Positions 1 to 10,269 are shown, numbered from the stretch's first letter. The stretch is 64,000 bases of DNA from Anisus vortex (GCA_949126835.1 OX421502.1:32965227-33029226), one strand, 5' to 3'. The notes: a model not told the origin generated them from the sequence alone. Numbers and translations are program-made.

Positions 1-1800
1 ATAAGTGGTGGAAACTGAGTGCAAAACTACATAATCATGAGACATCTGAAGAGCACCTATGTTGCCTTGAAGAATGGAAAACATTGGCAGCAGGACAAGC
101 TACATAAAACAATTGATGCCGAAAGTATTGCCTAAATGGTTTGGGAGAAGAAAAAGTGGGGGATATCCTACACAGGTTGTTAGATATTACATTATTTCTT
201 GCCGAGCAAAATCTGGCATTTCGTGGCCACAACGAAGATGAATAAAGTAAACTTTCTTGAGATGGTTGAGATGCTTTCCAAATATTACCCAGAGCTGAAA
301 GAGCATCTAACGAGACTAAAGATAAGTACATGTACATGGGAAGTATCTATATCTTATCTTTCACCGAAAATTCAAAAGGAATTTATATGTACTGGCCAAC
401 CATGCAAAGAAAAATCTTGGTGTGGATATAAAGGCCACAAGGTATTTTGGAATTATGTTTGAATTATATCACACACTGACCAAATGTCTGAAGTGATCAG
501 ATATGTGAAAAAATACAGTGGGAAAGTTTAAGTGTGAGAAGTGTTTCTTGGATTTTTTCCTCTATGGGGAAAAAAAAGCTGACGACCTCAGTTCTGACAT
601 TCTTAAAAATCTAAAAAATGACGGACGATATAATGATGTATAGAGGTTACGACAATGCTGCCACAATGTCTGGAATCCATGCAGGTGTAGAAGCCGTTTC
701 GAAATGAAAGAACAAGAAAGCTATTTTTAATGGATGTGTGGGCCATTCCATTGACTTGTGTGGTCAACACTCTTTTGCCGAAAATGCTTCATGTATAACA
801 TTTTTTGGTACCCTTGAGAGAATGTTTCTTCTTTAATACTTCCACTCATCGATGGGATGTTTTAATTGAACACACCGGGGTGTCGTTGAAAAGGTTATCT
901 ACAACACGTTGGAGCGCTCATCATGCTGCTGTTAAACCAGTGAAAGATAAGTTTGATGAATGTATTACGGCTATTGAAGCTTTATGTGATCCTCGTAAAA
1001 ATTTGGACACAAGAGGTACAGCACAAGGACTTTTACATGTTGTCTGTGATTTCACGATTATCTTCTACCTTAACCTTTGGGCTGATATACTTGAAGAAGT
1101 TAATCTTACACAGTAGTACCTGCAGACTAAAGACTTAACTCTTGATAAAGTGGTGACCAAGTTAGACGCCTTAAGATTGTTTTTGCACGAAACGCGGAGT
1201 CAATTAGTGGCGCATGCTATTGAACAAGCATAAAATCTTATGCTCATAAATTCATACCAACATGGGAGTTCGATAGAGAGAAGATTAAGATTCAAGAAGA
1301 GAATAGCAGGGGAAAAATTAAGAGATGCTGGAATTTCTATGCGAGAAGAAAGCAGTAGGGAGATGCTAGAGTGTATTGATCGCTTTCATTCTGAACTCCA
1401 GATCAGATCAACAGCGTTTAAGGAAGTTGCAGATATGTTTGAGGCTGTTCAGCCCAAGATTCTATTGTCAGCAAGTGAAGTTATTGGTGTACGTTCGCAA
1501 ATTAACCTCTTTCTACGATGAGCTATACGAAGCTGAGATCTAAAAAGAAATACCACGGCATAGACGACACCTAAAAGCAGCTGATATTGACCTCAAAAAG
1601 CCATGGACTGGTCAGTATTAGATATTTTTAAATTTATAGCTAAATGGGACTTCATAGAATATTTACGCTCCGCCATGGGACAATCAAGACTTTCTGATCT
1701 GGCTATGTTATCGAATGCAAGGGATACTGTAAATGATATAGATTTTGATGAGGTGATTGACAAGTTTGCAGTTTTGAAGAGCAGGAAAGAAAATTTTTAA
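1..1800 (+). pseudogene. Decayed hAT-superfamily transposase (ZMYM1-like, DUF4371 plus hAT C-terminal dimerisation region)
   Basis: The frames are broken but colinear with hAT-derived ZMYM1-like proteins. Near 200-330 there is a FRGH motif, then NFLEMVEMLSKYYPELKEHL, then YLSPKIQKEF, the typical order of the DUF4371 region. Around 745-1115 I read GHSIDLCGQHSF, FFGTLERMF, STHRWDVL and TTRWSAHHAAVK, which match the transposase core. The end (1650-1797) reads YLRSAMGQSRLSDLAML and IDFDEVIDKFAVLKSRK, the end of the hATC domain. The conserved centre of hATC is missing, and stops and frameshifts occur near 225, 460, 1115, 1230, 1521 and 1540-1600. An AATAAA sits at 1800-1805. It is cut by the window start. 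This is an inactive transposon copy, not a host gene. The family call is secure. The exact number of lesions is my reading by eye. Confidence 0.8.
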
Positions 1801-1805
1801 ATAAA
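1800..1805 (+). promoter_or_regulatory. AATAAA poly(A) signal of the decayed transposase
   Basis: AATAAA overlaps the last base of the terminal TAA codon of the transposase remnant. It fits the 3' end of an old element transcript. Confidence 0.35.
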
Positions 1806-2149
1806 GTATTATAATGTAAAAATAACTACCGTACGGTTGTTTCAGTTGTTTATTGTTTTTACTTTCTAATATTAAATTAATATTGTTATTGTTTTTGTCA
1901 TATTTGAACTGTAGCTTGTTTTAAGGAGACGAGAAACTATGGTGAAAGTCGTGGGCAGGGTGGGGGTGACACCCAAAGTTTATCGCACCGGATGACACCA
2001 GCACTCAGTACGCCACTGTGTGGAGACCCTGTCACACGATGTAAAAGTCTGCGGTTTTGAACGAATTGACGACGAATGCTGTGTGATCACAGTTTATGCA
2101 TTAACAGTTTATATCGAACTCGAAACAGTCAATGGAGTTTCATTGAAGG

Positions 2150-2445
2150 TCTTTCATCCAGTTTTTCAGTGACGATTTGAAAGCCGGAACAGAGGGGGCA
2201 GCGATGGAAGCTTGGTCCAGTGAGTTTCACGGTCTAATGTCTGACGTAAAAAAAAAACGAATGTTTATAAACATCGGTGCGTGCCTGTGGAACAAGCAGC
2301 TGGAGCGAAACATTTGTTGGATGAGACCTGTCTGCGTAGACATGTCCATGTAGCCATTCATGATCTTGTATTTCATGGTGACTTTGACTACCGCTCTGTG
2401 GTGTTGTAGGGGCTCAAGATGGAGTTGGGCCACCAAAACAGAGGC
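2150..2445 (-). pseudogene. LINE (CR1/RTE-like) C-terminal fragment, reverse strand
   Basis: On the minus strand the translation reads VKVTMKYKIMNGYMDM, later INIRFFFTSDIRP, a stop, then NSLDQASIAAPSVPAFKSSL. The order YKIMNG, then FFP-like, then WNSLP-like, then SV-x-FKS-x-L is typical of the C-terminus of animal non-LTR retrotransposon polyproteins. A stop lies where the conserved Trp of the WNSLP motif would be, so it is dead. Poly-T and poly-G runs lie upstream at 2450-2505. The rest of 1806-3400 is AT-rich and I see no gene in it. Confidence 0.55.
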
Positions 2446-3404
2446 GATTGTTGTTGTTGTTTTTTTTTTGTTGTTTTTTTTACTTTTGGGGGGTGGGGTG
2501 GGGGGGCTGCGCGTCGTTGGGTCATCGCCAACGTGGATATCTTGTGTTGTAGTAGGGGATCCCACACCGTCGATGCGTGCTCCAGGACATTTCTAGCTAA
2601 ACTTATCGACGTTGAATGTCATTTGCCATTTTGATTCCCAGATCTCCAACTCAATTATATTTTATATCTTGAGAACTATATAAAAATGTTTTAGACATTA
2701 ACCGTTAAAGTTAACGATTAGTAAAGAAATATTATAGTAGCTTTAAGTGCAAATAAATAAGATGATAATCACAAACACGTAAAAAAAAATTATTTAAAAA
2801 AAAGCTTTGATGATTTTCTCAATAAAGCTAATTTGCCTTTTGCCTTGGTCTTGCTACGGCGCTAAATAAATTGTCTTATAAAAATGAAAAAAAAATATAG
2901 TAGAGAAGGCTGAGTTTCAGGCTATCGGCACGCCGAATTATTTAGAAATCCTAATCCTAAGCAAAAGGTTGCCGATAGACTGTATAGCCTTCCAGTCTTT
3001 TCTTTCGTTTCCTTTTGTTTTTATTCTGACGGGAAATGCAGTCAGACAGGAAGTTTTTTATGTAAGTTCATCAAATTGTTTTTTTTTATGTAGTTTAACA
3101 TTACCATAGTATTTTGTAAGGCTCACAACAAAAGAAAAATACTATGTAAACCTACTAAATTATAGATCATCCTTGTATATTGACAGGTATTCTAAACAGT
3201 TGTATGTAATAGAATTTGTTTATACATTTAGTATAAGATATGCTTAATAAGTACGAAATAGTCTTTGGAGTACAAGGAGCGCTTGCAACATTATGTAAGA
3301 TAGAGAAATTAACCAACTTCATTTAGTACCGGTACAACATTTGCAAAGCACTTATTTTCCGCCGTGTTGATTCTCCATGGTCAAAGCATTATCCCTTATG
3401 CGAG

Positions 3405-3662
3405 AACAAATGCATACAAGTACTCTTTCTTCCCGAGTGGCATTCGGGCGCGGAAAGGGTTGCCTGAACAAACCAGGAAAACCAGTAACTTAACCCTTAC
3501 AGTCCCGGGCGCGTATATAGCGGAAGTGAAGGCAGCATAGATAGAAGTAGGCCGGTACGGGAAGGGTTAACATCATTTAAAGCATTAATAAAAATGCAAG
3601 ACTAGACTCGGACCACGGATGAGCGTAGGACGCAATAATCTTCTTTATAGAGGGAGCGTCTG
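3405..3662 (+). mobile_element. 3' end of a CR1-like (nimbus-type) LINE, interrupted by a TTAA MITE
   Basis: The translation gives ARTNAYKYSFFPSGIRA and GLPEQTRKTSN, then resumes after the inserted MITE with IIKALIKMQD and the untranslated tail that ends in GTCTGTAATATATAAGATAA. The same module without the insertion is at 40850-41058. SFFPSGIR followed by WxxLP-like residues marks the end of CR1-group ORF2. It is truncated at the 5' side, as is usual for LINE copies. Confidence 0.7.
3490..3570 (+). mobile_element. 81-bp TTAA-flanked MITE (piggyBac-like ends), copy 1
   Basis: The element begins TTAACCCTTACAGTCCCG and ends CGGTACGGGAAGGGTTAA, so both ends are TTAA plus CCCTT/AAGGG inverted repeats. 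A second copy of nearly the same length lies at 52781-52860. TTAA targets with CCC-starting ends are characteristic of piggyBac-type elements. There is no coding capacity. It sits inside a LINE 3' end, so it jumped after that LINE copy landed. Confidence 0.65.
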
Positions 3663-3678
3663 TAATATATAAGATAAG

Positions 3679-3882
3679 CCACGGGTCGGCAACCTGTGGC
3701 ACGCGTGCCAGAATTGGCACGCAGAGCGATTTTCAATGGCACGAAAAAGACAACCAAAAAAGTCAATTCAAGTACTTCTACAGTTGACTGCTAAAGTAGG
3801 ATGACCTTTAGGCTTTTGACACGCTTAATGAACTAGAAATCCTACTTTGGCACACTGTTATCAAAAGGTTGCCGACCCGTGG
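3679..3882 (+). mobile_element. hAT-type MITE, about 204 bp, with 16-bp inverted ends
   Basis: The left end CCACGGGTCGGCAACC is the reverse complement of the right end GGTTGCCGACCCGTGG. Flanks agentle in 5 of 8 positions (…TAAGC on both sides), which fits a decayed 8-bp target duplication. The GGGTCGGCAACC terminus is common in non-autonomous hAT elements. A related fragment lies at 19985-20085 in the other orientation. Confidence 0.6.
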
Positions 3883-3894
3883 TCTAAGCAGTAA

Positions 3895-4200
3895 GTAGGC
3901 CTTTAGATCTATATAAAGTATCCCCCTTCGGATATAATAAACATTGATTGTTTTGTGCGCCTAAGTTATCTTATCCGGTACCCCTTCTATGCAGAAGATT
4001 ATTGCGTCCTTCGTTTATCTTATTTGTTACAGAATTTCCTGCTATTCAGAAGATTATGGCGTTTTTAGAATATCTGAACTTATATGTTACGGACGCTCCT
4101 TCTAAACAGAAACATATTGCGTCCTTAGCGTATCTTATCTAATATTATGTAAGCGACGCTCCTTCTAAACAGAAGATTATTACGTCCTACGCGTCTCTGC
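3895..4200 (-). repeat. Tandem LINE/SINE 3'-tail modules, antisense
   Basis: Three to four degenerate copies of a module reading CGCTCCTTCTAAACAGAAGA and TTATTACGTCC occur in this stretch, each followed by TATCTTAT-like sequence. They are the reverse complement of the 3' tail shared by the CR1-like LINE (41000-41058) and the tRNA-derived SINE (40610-40683). They probably come from repeated tail insertions or slippage. Confidence 0.5.
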
Positions 4201-4584
4201 GTTTTATGCCTCATCGTGCATTTTGATTCAGGTTTTTAAATGATTTTAAAATGTTCGTTTCCCTGATTATTTAAGGTAGCTCATTCCATGTTCGGATGCT
4301 ACTCGAGAAGAAAGAGACTTGCATTATTCTCTATCGCCACCCCCTTTTCCCATTCGTCGTCATGTGCTATTAGCCCTCTCTTGTCCTGCAAGGTTGGCTG
4401 CCTGACTGACCATCAGTAAAATAAGTAAAGTAATCGCACCAGGACGAAAATGACCCATAGGGCCGGTGAATCAACGTTCACCAATTACTGTGGCCATGAC
4501 AGTCTAGACACTGGCAAACTAAAATGACCACAATAAATGCTTATAAACGAAAACTTAAATTAATTGTATTATATTTTTATTGCT

Positions 4585-4586
4585 AG
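4585..4586 (+). promoter_or_regulatory. Putative 3' splice site of a 5'-UTR intron upstream of the acyltransferase gene
   Basis: A pyrimidine-rich run ending TTTTTATTGCTAG lies 24 nt before the ATG at 4611. It suggests that the otherwise intronless coding exon is preceded by a spliced non-coding exon somewhere upstream. RNA evidence would be needed to confirm it. Confidence 0.35.
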
Positions 4587-4610
4587 AATCCTCTGTCAAC
4601 TGCTACAAAC

Positions 4611-7262
4611 ATGTCGGCAGCTAATTCACAGTCTTTATCTATGAAAACCAAACGACGTTTGAGTACCAGGTATCAACAAGGCGTGCCGTTAACCGAGATA
4701 CTAAAGCAGAATATTTTAGGCAACGATTATGACGCTTCAAGGAAAAAGCTTTCCTCGAGAAGGAATTCCGAGGAGACGACGCGAAGCAGCCTCCTGCCAC
4801 GCCTCTCACTGGACAGCAATGCCATCAAAGGCGTGGGGAAAAGAGTCGTCTTTAAACTGGACGATCTCGAGAAGGAAGAGCCTAACAATAGACCACTGAA
4901 GATCAGGTCAGAGTTCTCTTCACAATCCAAGATTATCTCAAAAGAAGCCGTCAAGTACGCTCTAGAACATAAGGACACAAAAGAGCTTTCAGTCTACGAC
5001 GTGTTCTTTGGCAATGACTTGGACGACGTGGATGTGTCAGAGGAATTGTCGGTTACCAAAAGCGAGTTGGACGCTCTGGGTGATATTAACGTTTCCTTTC
5101 GCGGCAATCTCAGGCACATCGACAAGCCAGTCTTTGGCAGAATGGAGGCGGCAAAAGACTTAAAAGCTCTTAAAGGATACTCCAAGAGAGCAAGCATGTC
5201 TACGACGTCTTCATTTTTAATGGAAAATCTTTGGCCTTGGCCTTGGTTGGATCCCAGAATAAAGGTCAAAGATCTGTACGAGAGCTCAAATGATTTGAAC
5301 ATGACATTCAGAATGCAGAAAGAGCTTCCAAGCCTTCCTGTTCCGGTGCTAGGCCAGTCACTTCACAGGCTACTAAAGTCACTCAAGCCGTTCACCAATG
5401 CAAACTCCTCTAAACGTATTCGAAAGCTAGCCGAAGATTTTGCAAAAGGTGATGGGTCGGAGTGTCAGGACCATTTACTAGAGACCGCCAATTCAGATAG
5501 AAACTGGATAAGACTAGTACTGCCGAATTACTCGAGACTATACTCGAGACTATCGGCACCCATCTTAAACAGGGGCATTGTATGTCCTTTTATGCACGAC
5601 CTTTGGCCCGAGAACAACGATAATCAGCTGGATCGAGCGACAGTACTTATCGAGTTTGCTGTAGATTTCTGGATGCTTATAAGAAAAGAAAACCTTGTGC
5701 CAGTAGCCGACAAGGAAGGTCATCAGATCTGTATGCATGAGTTCCGGAGGATGTTTTCATCAGTCAGAATTCCGGGTCATCCTTCAGATGCCATCTTTAC
5801 ATTTTTCCACACAATAGCCGAGAATGACAATACCCCGAAACATATCATCGTAATATACCGAGGACATATTTTTACAATGAATGTAATGGATGGTAACTAT
5901 CTACCTGTAGCTTACAAGACCATCAAACTGTTCTTGAAGGAGATAATTAATTCAGTGGAGGAGGACACCAATGACTCCGAGGGTCACGGTGTTGGCATAC
6001 TCACATCCATGAAAAGGGATGAATGGTCCCAAGTCAGAGAAAGACTGATGGTGATGAGTGAAAACAACGCAGCGAGCTTAAGAGAAATTGAAACCGCAAT
6101 GTTCGTCATCAGCCTAGACACCCTGAGAATCAACGATGCCAAACAGCTACCACACGAAGCCATCTTTGGCGATGGCTTCAACCGGTGGTACGACAAAAAT
6201 CTAAACTTCTATGTCTACGCTAACGGGCTGGTGACAGTTAACATCAACAGCTCTCTGCTAGACGGAAACATCGCCGCCATCTTGTTGCACTACATTCACC
6301 TGAAGATACTGGAGAGCGTGGAGAAGTGGGACCTTGGCGTGCTGCGAGCCGTCAGCAAAACAGCACTGGTCACGCCACAATCTCACGGTTCGAGTATTTT
6401 CGGTGATATTCTGACTCAAGTGAGGTCGAAAGTGAGTGACCTATTCAGCAGGTCTATAAGTCTGGATAGCAACAGAGAATCCGTTTTATATCTTCCGAAC
6501 ATCGCCGATATGAATGCACCCAGAAGGCTTGAGTTTACGCTGGACGCGCAGATCGAAGAATGCATGGAGAGAGCATCTATGGCTTTCTCTAATTTAGCTG
6601 CCTCAATCTCAACATCGATGTGCAGCTTCGATGATTACGAGAGGCAAATCTTTCACAACAAAGGTGTATGTTCAGACGCATTTGCTCAAATGGTCATTCA
6701 TTATACATTTTACACCATGTACTGTCGGTTCCCTTCGGTGTGCGCCAACATCAGCCTTAAGCGGTTCTACCATGGCCGCTTCGAAATCATGCGAACGACC
6801 ACTGAAGAAATGGTCGCGTGGTGCAAGGTCACCGCCTGCAAGACGTCCACAAACGCCTTAAAACGGGAGAGCTTCTGGAAAGCTGAGAGAAAACATCGAA
6901 TGCTTCTAGAGCAGAACTGCTCCGGGCTTGGCTTCGAGAACCACATAGCCGCTCTGAGGATTATAGCAGAAGACAAGGCCATGAAAACGCCTGCTTTGTT
7001 CCAAGACGAGCTCGTCTGTAAGCACCTCAGCACCGACAAATGCGACATCTTTACCGAGTGCGTTGGCGTCGGCTGCACGAGCTGTGCTTCTGTCTTGCCC
7101 ACGTCTGCTGAAGGCTACGGGGTGGGCTACTTTGTGGCCGACACTAAGATCGTGTTTAATGTCTCCGCCTGGCAGGATGTGACGTCAACAAGTTCGGAGC
7201 TGTTCGCGCATTCCTTGCGCAACTCAATGCTTGAATTGAATTCATTGTTATGTTCTTTGTAA
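4611..7262 (+). CDS. Carnitine/choline O-acyltransferase family protein, probable pseudoenzyme (883 aa, single exon)
   Basis: The family swaps acyl groups between CoA and carnitine or choline. Landmarks in order: LPSLPVPVLGQSL (241-251), the start of the acyltransferase domain; MFSSVRIPG (381-389); HIIVIYRGHIF (411-421); VGILTSMKRDEW (461-472); NRWYDKNLNF (524-533); KRFYHGRFEIMR (717-728); EGYGVGYF (834-841); and a C-terminal LxxL helix. So a complete domain is present. The catalytic motif E-H-S-x-x-D/E-G reads N546-S547-S548-L-L-D-G, so the catalytic His is Ser. STSQ reads S807-T-D-K, DRH reads E776-N-H, and the GRT Thr is Phe724. Residues 1-235 are a Ser/Arg-rich and acidic extension with no membrane segment or motif I know. 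The family is usually 600-770 aa. The ATG has A at -3. Family membership is firm, loss of classical catalysis is strong inference, and the role is unknown. The lack of introns suggests a retrocopy origin. Confidence 0.85.
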   Translation: MSAANSQSLSMKTKRRLSTRYQQGVPLTEILKQNILGNDYDASRKKLSSRRNSEETTRSSLLPRLSLDSNAIKGVGKRVVFKLDDLEKEEPNNRPLKIRSEFSSQSKIISKEAVKYALEHKDTKELSVYDVFFGNDLDDVDVSEELSVTKSELDALGDINVSFRGNLRHIDKPVFGRMEAAKDLKALKGYSKRASMSTTSSFLMENLWPWPWLDPRIKVKDLYESSNDLNMTFRMQKELPSLPVPVLGQSLHRLLKSLKPFTNANSSKRIRKLAEDFAKGDGSECQDHLLETANSDRNWIRLVLPNYSRLYSRLSAPILNRGIVCPFMHDLWPENNDNQLDRATVLIEFAVDFWMLIRKENLVPVADKEGHQICMHEFRRMFSSVRIPGHPSDAIFTFFHTIAENDNTPKHIIVIYRGHIFTMNVMDGNYLPVAYKTIKLFLKEIINSVEEDTNDSEGHGVGILTSMKRDEWSQVRERLMVMSENNAASLREIETAMFVISLDTLRINDAKQLPHEAIFGDGFNRWYDKNLNFYVYANGLVTVNINSSLLDGNIAAILLHYIHLKILESVEKWDLGVLRAVSKTALVTPQSHGSSIFGDILTQVRSKVSDLFSRSISLDSNRESVLYLPNIADMNAPRRLEFTLDAQIEECMERASMAFSNLAASISTSMCSFDDYERQIFHNKGVCSDAFAQMVIHYTFYTMYCRFPSVCANISLKRFYHGRFEIMRTTTEEMVAWCKVTACKTSTNALKRESFWKAERKHRMLLEQNCSGLGFENHIAALRIIAEDKAMKTPALFQDELVCKHLSTDKCDIFTECVGVGCTSCASVLPTSAEGYGVGYFVADTKIVFNVSAWQDVTSTSSELFAHSLRNSMLELNSLLCSL

Positions 7263-7315
7263 AAAAGATGCTTTGAAATTTAATAATACGTACAAGACAC
7301 AGACAATCGTTTTGG

Positions 7316-7321
7316 AATAAA
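7316..7321 (+). promoter_or_regulatory. AATAAA poly(A) signal of the acyltransferase-like gene
   Basis: AATAAA lies 54 nt after the TAA stop that ends at 7262, a normal distance for a short 3' UTR. It supports an expressed transcript rather than a random open frame. Confidence 0.5.
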
Positions 7322-8331
7322 GTGGCAGATGACAAGTTACGAGTTTAAGCTTTTTTAAATAATGGCAATTTTATCTTACCTGCTTGTCGCTGGATGAAAA
7401 CGAATCAATGTAGATTGTTCTCTTAGATAGTAAGCATAGGAAAGTATAAATTACAAAAACAATAAGACCCAAGAGATAATATACGATGCTAACTAATCAA
7501 AGTTTTATTTTATTACAACTTGTACAGCAATTAAAACAATGGTATTATTAAACTAAACAATTCGAAAAATAAAATGATAAATGCATAAACATACCAACGT
7601 TTTATAAATACATACATACAGTAGATATCTGAAACGTGTTAATATAAGGCATCCCTTGGAATGATACTATTCATACGATTCTTCCCCCCCCCCCCCCAAA
7701 TGTTATTTTGATACCTTCCATCGGGCTGAAAATGCTGTTAATTATAGGGCTGTATTATTAGACTATCGCTGCTTTGTCGCGTGCTACATGCTAATTACAC
7801 ATTCATTGAAGTGACCACTCTGCGGCACAGCACAAGGTCAAGGTTAAAATTAGATGGGAGCTTTCACATTTTTATTGTCCTTGTAGTGAGGCTCTAATGC
7901 GGACTTGCTTTATTTTTCTCCATCCTGTTCAATTGCAATTGCATATTTTCTGCGGCTTTTACAAGAATTAGCCTACCGGGTGACTTAGTTAATTTACTGA
8001 TCCAAGTCTTAGCCCCCCACCTTTCCACTTTCCCTCTGAAAGGAAGCACAAGATCGTAGCCTTTATCTCTGGCGGACGCTTTCCGATCAGTGGTCTCACT
8101 GATAAAGGAATTCTTCCATGCAGAACTGGTTCAAAGGTACCGGAAACAGTTGACCAGAACGCCGCAAAATATGCTGCGCCATCAAGGATCGACTAAAATT
8201 CTAAAATAAAATGTACAACTTACTAAAATACAGAATGTTTGTGTAAATATCGTCCTCAGTTCGCGCTGTGGAGGTCGAAGACGGGGCAGTGGGGGGGGGG
8301 GGAGGGGGTGCTGATGTTTCTTCTGCTGTTA
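7322..8331. other. Intergenic, no gene seen
   Basis: AT-rich sequence with a C17-type run near 7683-7697 and a G-rich run near 8287-8307. No exon-like open frame with splice sites and no RNA gene was found on either strand. Confidence 0.5.
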
Positions 8332-8423
8332 GCAGTATAAGTTTCTATGGCGCCGCAGTATAATTTTCTATGGTGCCGAAGTATAATTTTCTATGGCGCC
8401 GCAGTATAATTTTCTATGGCGCC
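8332..8423 (+). repeat. 23-bp tandem repeat, 4 copies
   Basis: The unit GCAGTATAATTTTCTATGGC plus GCC is repeated four times with few mismatches (copies start at 8332, 8355, 8378 and 8401). Confidence 0.85.
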
Positions 8424-8710
8424 TCAGTTTTATCCCGCCAGGGCACCAGCAAGCACAAAGCTGGCCCTGCATCCAGCTTCTGCTTTAGACTTGCCTACTT
8501 TTCTTTTGTCGGGCTGAGACATCCCCATGCCATCTCATCAACCAACAATTTAAATAGCCATTGTTTTGAGAAACCGTATCCGAAATCAACACAGTCTTTT
8601 ATTTTTAAAGTCAGGAAACACATCTTACGGAGGCCCAATAAGGCTTGGCGGTTATTTACAGTCAAATGCTGCCTGAGTTAAGGCAATAAAAAGAAAAGAA
8701 GAATAACGTT

Positions 8711-8716
8711 TTTATT
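8711..8716 (-). promoter_or_regulatory. AATAAA (minus strand) poly(A) signal for the small membrane-protein gene
   Basis: TTTATT on the plus strand reads AATAAA on the minus strand, about 117 nt past the proposed stop codon at 8833-8835. Confidence 0.35.
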
Positions 8717-8832
8717 AAGGCTGAAGTGGAAGCCACGCCCCCAAAAAATCAATCCCAGGACAGGACGTAATAATGCGGGTTCCTAATTTAGAAAGCCGCC
8801 GTGTGTTTTTGTCAGGGTGCCGTGTGTTCATG

Positions 8833-9785
8833 TCAGGGTGCCGCTGTTATCGGGTTATCACCGATGTCGGTTGACCTTGTCGCCTGTGCAGAGGGCGGGG
8901 AGAAGGGCGGCGTATGCGCCTGCCAGTCCACGGTGCTTTCATCGGAGAAAGATATCTCTGGTCCCCTGGGGCGCCCACTGATGGCCTTTCTTCTCTTCTG
9001 TAGTAAGCTCTGTGGGGACAAACATTTCTTTTTTAAAAAAATGGAAATATGTTGTTAAAAACTTAAATTATCCGACACAAGTACTTGACTTAATCCTTAA
9101 ATTTCGCAGCCAAACTACATGAATATGTTACATTACTTAACAAAGTCATTTTAACTAATTCAAGTTCCTCGTAAAATAAGTGGGTAAACCCTTATATTAA
9201 ATCATCGAAGTATAGAATTGAATGCTTTATAAACTTTTCTGAATAACTGCTGTACCGTAAAAACTATCAATGGCGTAGCCAAGATGAGATTGGTCATGCT
9301 ATTTTCACTCTACCAGAAGACCCATGGGCGTTGGGTGGGTTTTTTTTTATTAAGGGAGGGAGGATAAAGTGCACGTGAACCTAAAAATAGTAGCCTACGA
9401 TTTAAAACAGAAAGTTTTTAAATAGCTTAGAATAAAATTCTGAATTATTGCAACCCCCTTTTTATCTCAATTAACTTTATTTTCCATCAGACTTTGCAAT
9501 ATATGCATCCCCTTTACCTTGCCCCCCCCCCCCCATCCCCACTCACGGGCACTCACGGTCCTGATTACGCCACTGGCTGTAGTCCTACTGTACATCTAAG
9601 ATCCCCCCCCCCTCCAAATTGGGCCAAAAACAAGGTGAAGGTCTGACCTTTAAGTGCTGTTTACGGGCTAGTTTCCCTTTCTGTTTCTCTCTGAAGATCA
9701 AATAGACAAGAGCAGCCAGTAGACTGGACAGGAGCAGTCCGCTCAGACCAATCAGCAGGTAGTGAGCAGGCCTGTAGTTCACCAT
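8833..9785 (-). CDS. Hypothetical small single-pass membrane protein, two exons (about 104 aa)
   Basis: Exon 1 (9785 down to 9648) encodes 46 aa: MVNYRPAHY, then a hydrophobic stretch LLIGLSGLLLSSLLAALVYLI (about residues 10-30), then a strongly basic tail REKQKGKLARKQHLK. It ends at AAG|GTCAGA, a reasonable donor in phase 0. Exon 2 starts after TTTGTCCCCACAG (9009) or after CTACAG (8997), both phase 0, and runs to TGA at 8833-8835. It encodes KRRKAISGRPRGPEISFSDE and a Pro/Ser/Thr-rich end. The arrangement predicts an N-terminal signal anchor with a basic cytosolic juxtamembrane segment and a disordered tail. I do not recognise a family. Support is the TM segment, phase-matched splice sites and a downstream AATAAA. 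It could still be chance. Confidence 0.45.
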
Positions 9786-9879
9786 GCTCTACTTTTAGTC
9801 TGTATACCTCTCGGAGGGGAAGTTGGCGTCACTCATTCATTAATAATTCTGTGAATTTGAACAGCTCATAATTAGACAT

Positions 9880-10060
9880 GATACAGATCTACTGCGTCCG
9901 ACGCTTATCCGTGGCTTTTAGTCTATTCTTGCATTCTGATTAGTGTTTAAAATGATGCTAAGTAACTGGTATTCCTGGTTTGTTCAGGCAACCCACACCA
10001 TTCCCGGATGCATCTAGGGAAGAAAGAGTATTTATATGCATTTGTTTTTTGCATATTATG
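9880..10060 (-). mobile_element. CR1-like LINE 3'-end fragment, antisense
   Basis: The minus strand reads TNAYKYSFFPRCIREWCGLP, then EQTRNTSYLASF and a tail with GACGCAGTAGAT. It is the same module as 3405-3662 and 40850-41058. Confidence 0.6.
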
Positions 10061-10269
10061 GGATAAGGAAAATGTTTTTGTCGTTATGTTTATCTGAGCA
10101 TGGTAATATATTGTGCTGTATTCCTAATTTAGAATTTAATGCCTTATGTATTATAAGATCTATTAACTATTTATCCATCACACTATCCATTCATTTATCC
10201 ATCTATCCATCTTTTTCTCTATCTGTCTCTTGGTGTATCTACGAAAAGAGGAATAAAAAAGTGTTTATA

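Noticed and set aside
2227..2634. Frames with long Pro/Lys or Gly/Phe runs on both strands
   Set aside because: Partly homopolymer (T and G runs) and partly the antisense LINE fragment. Not a gene.
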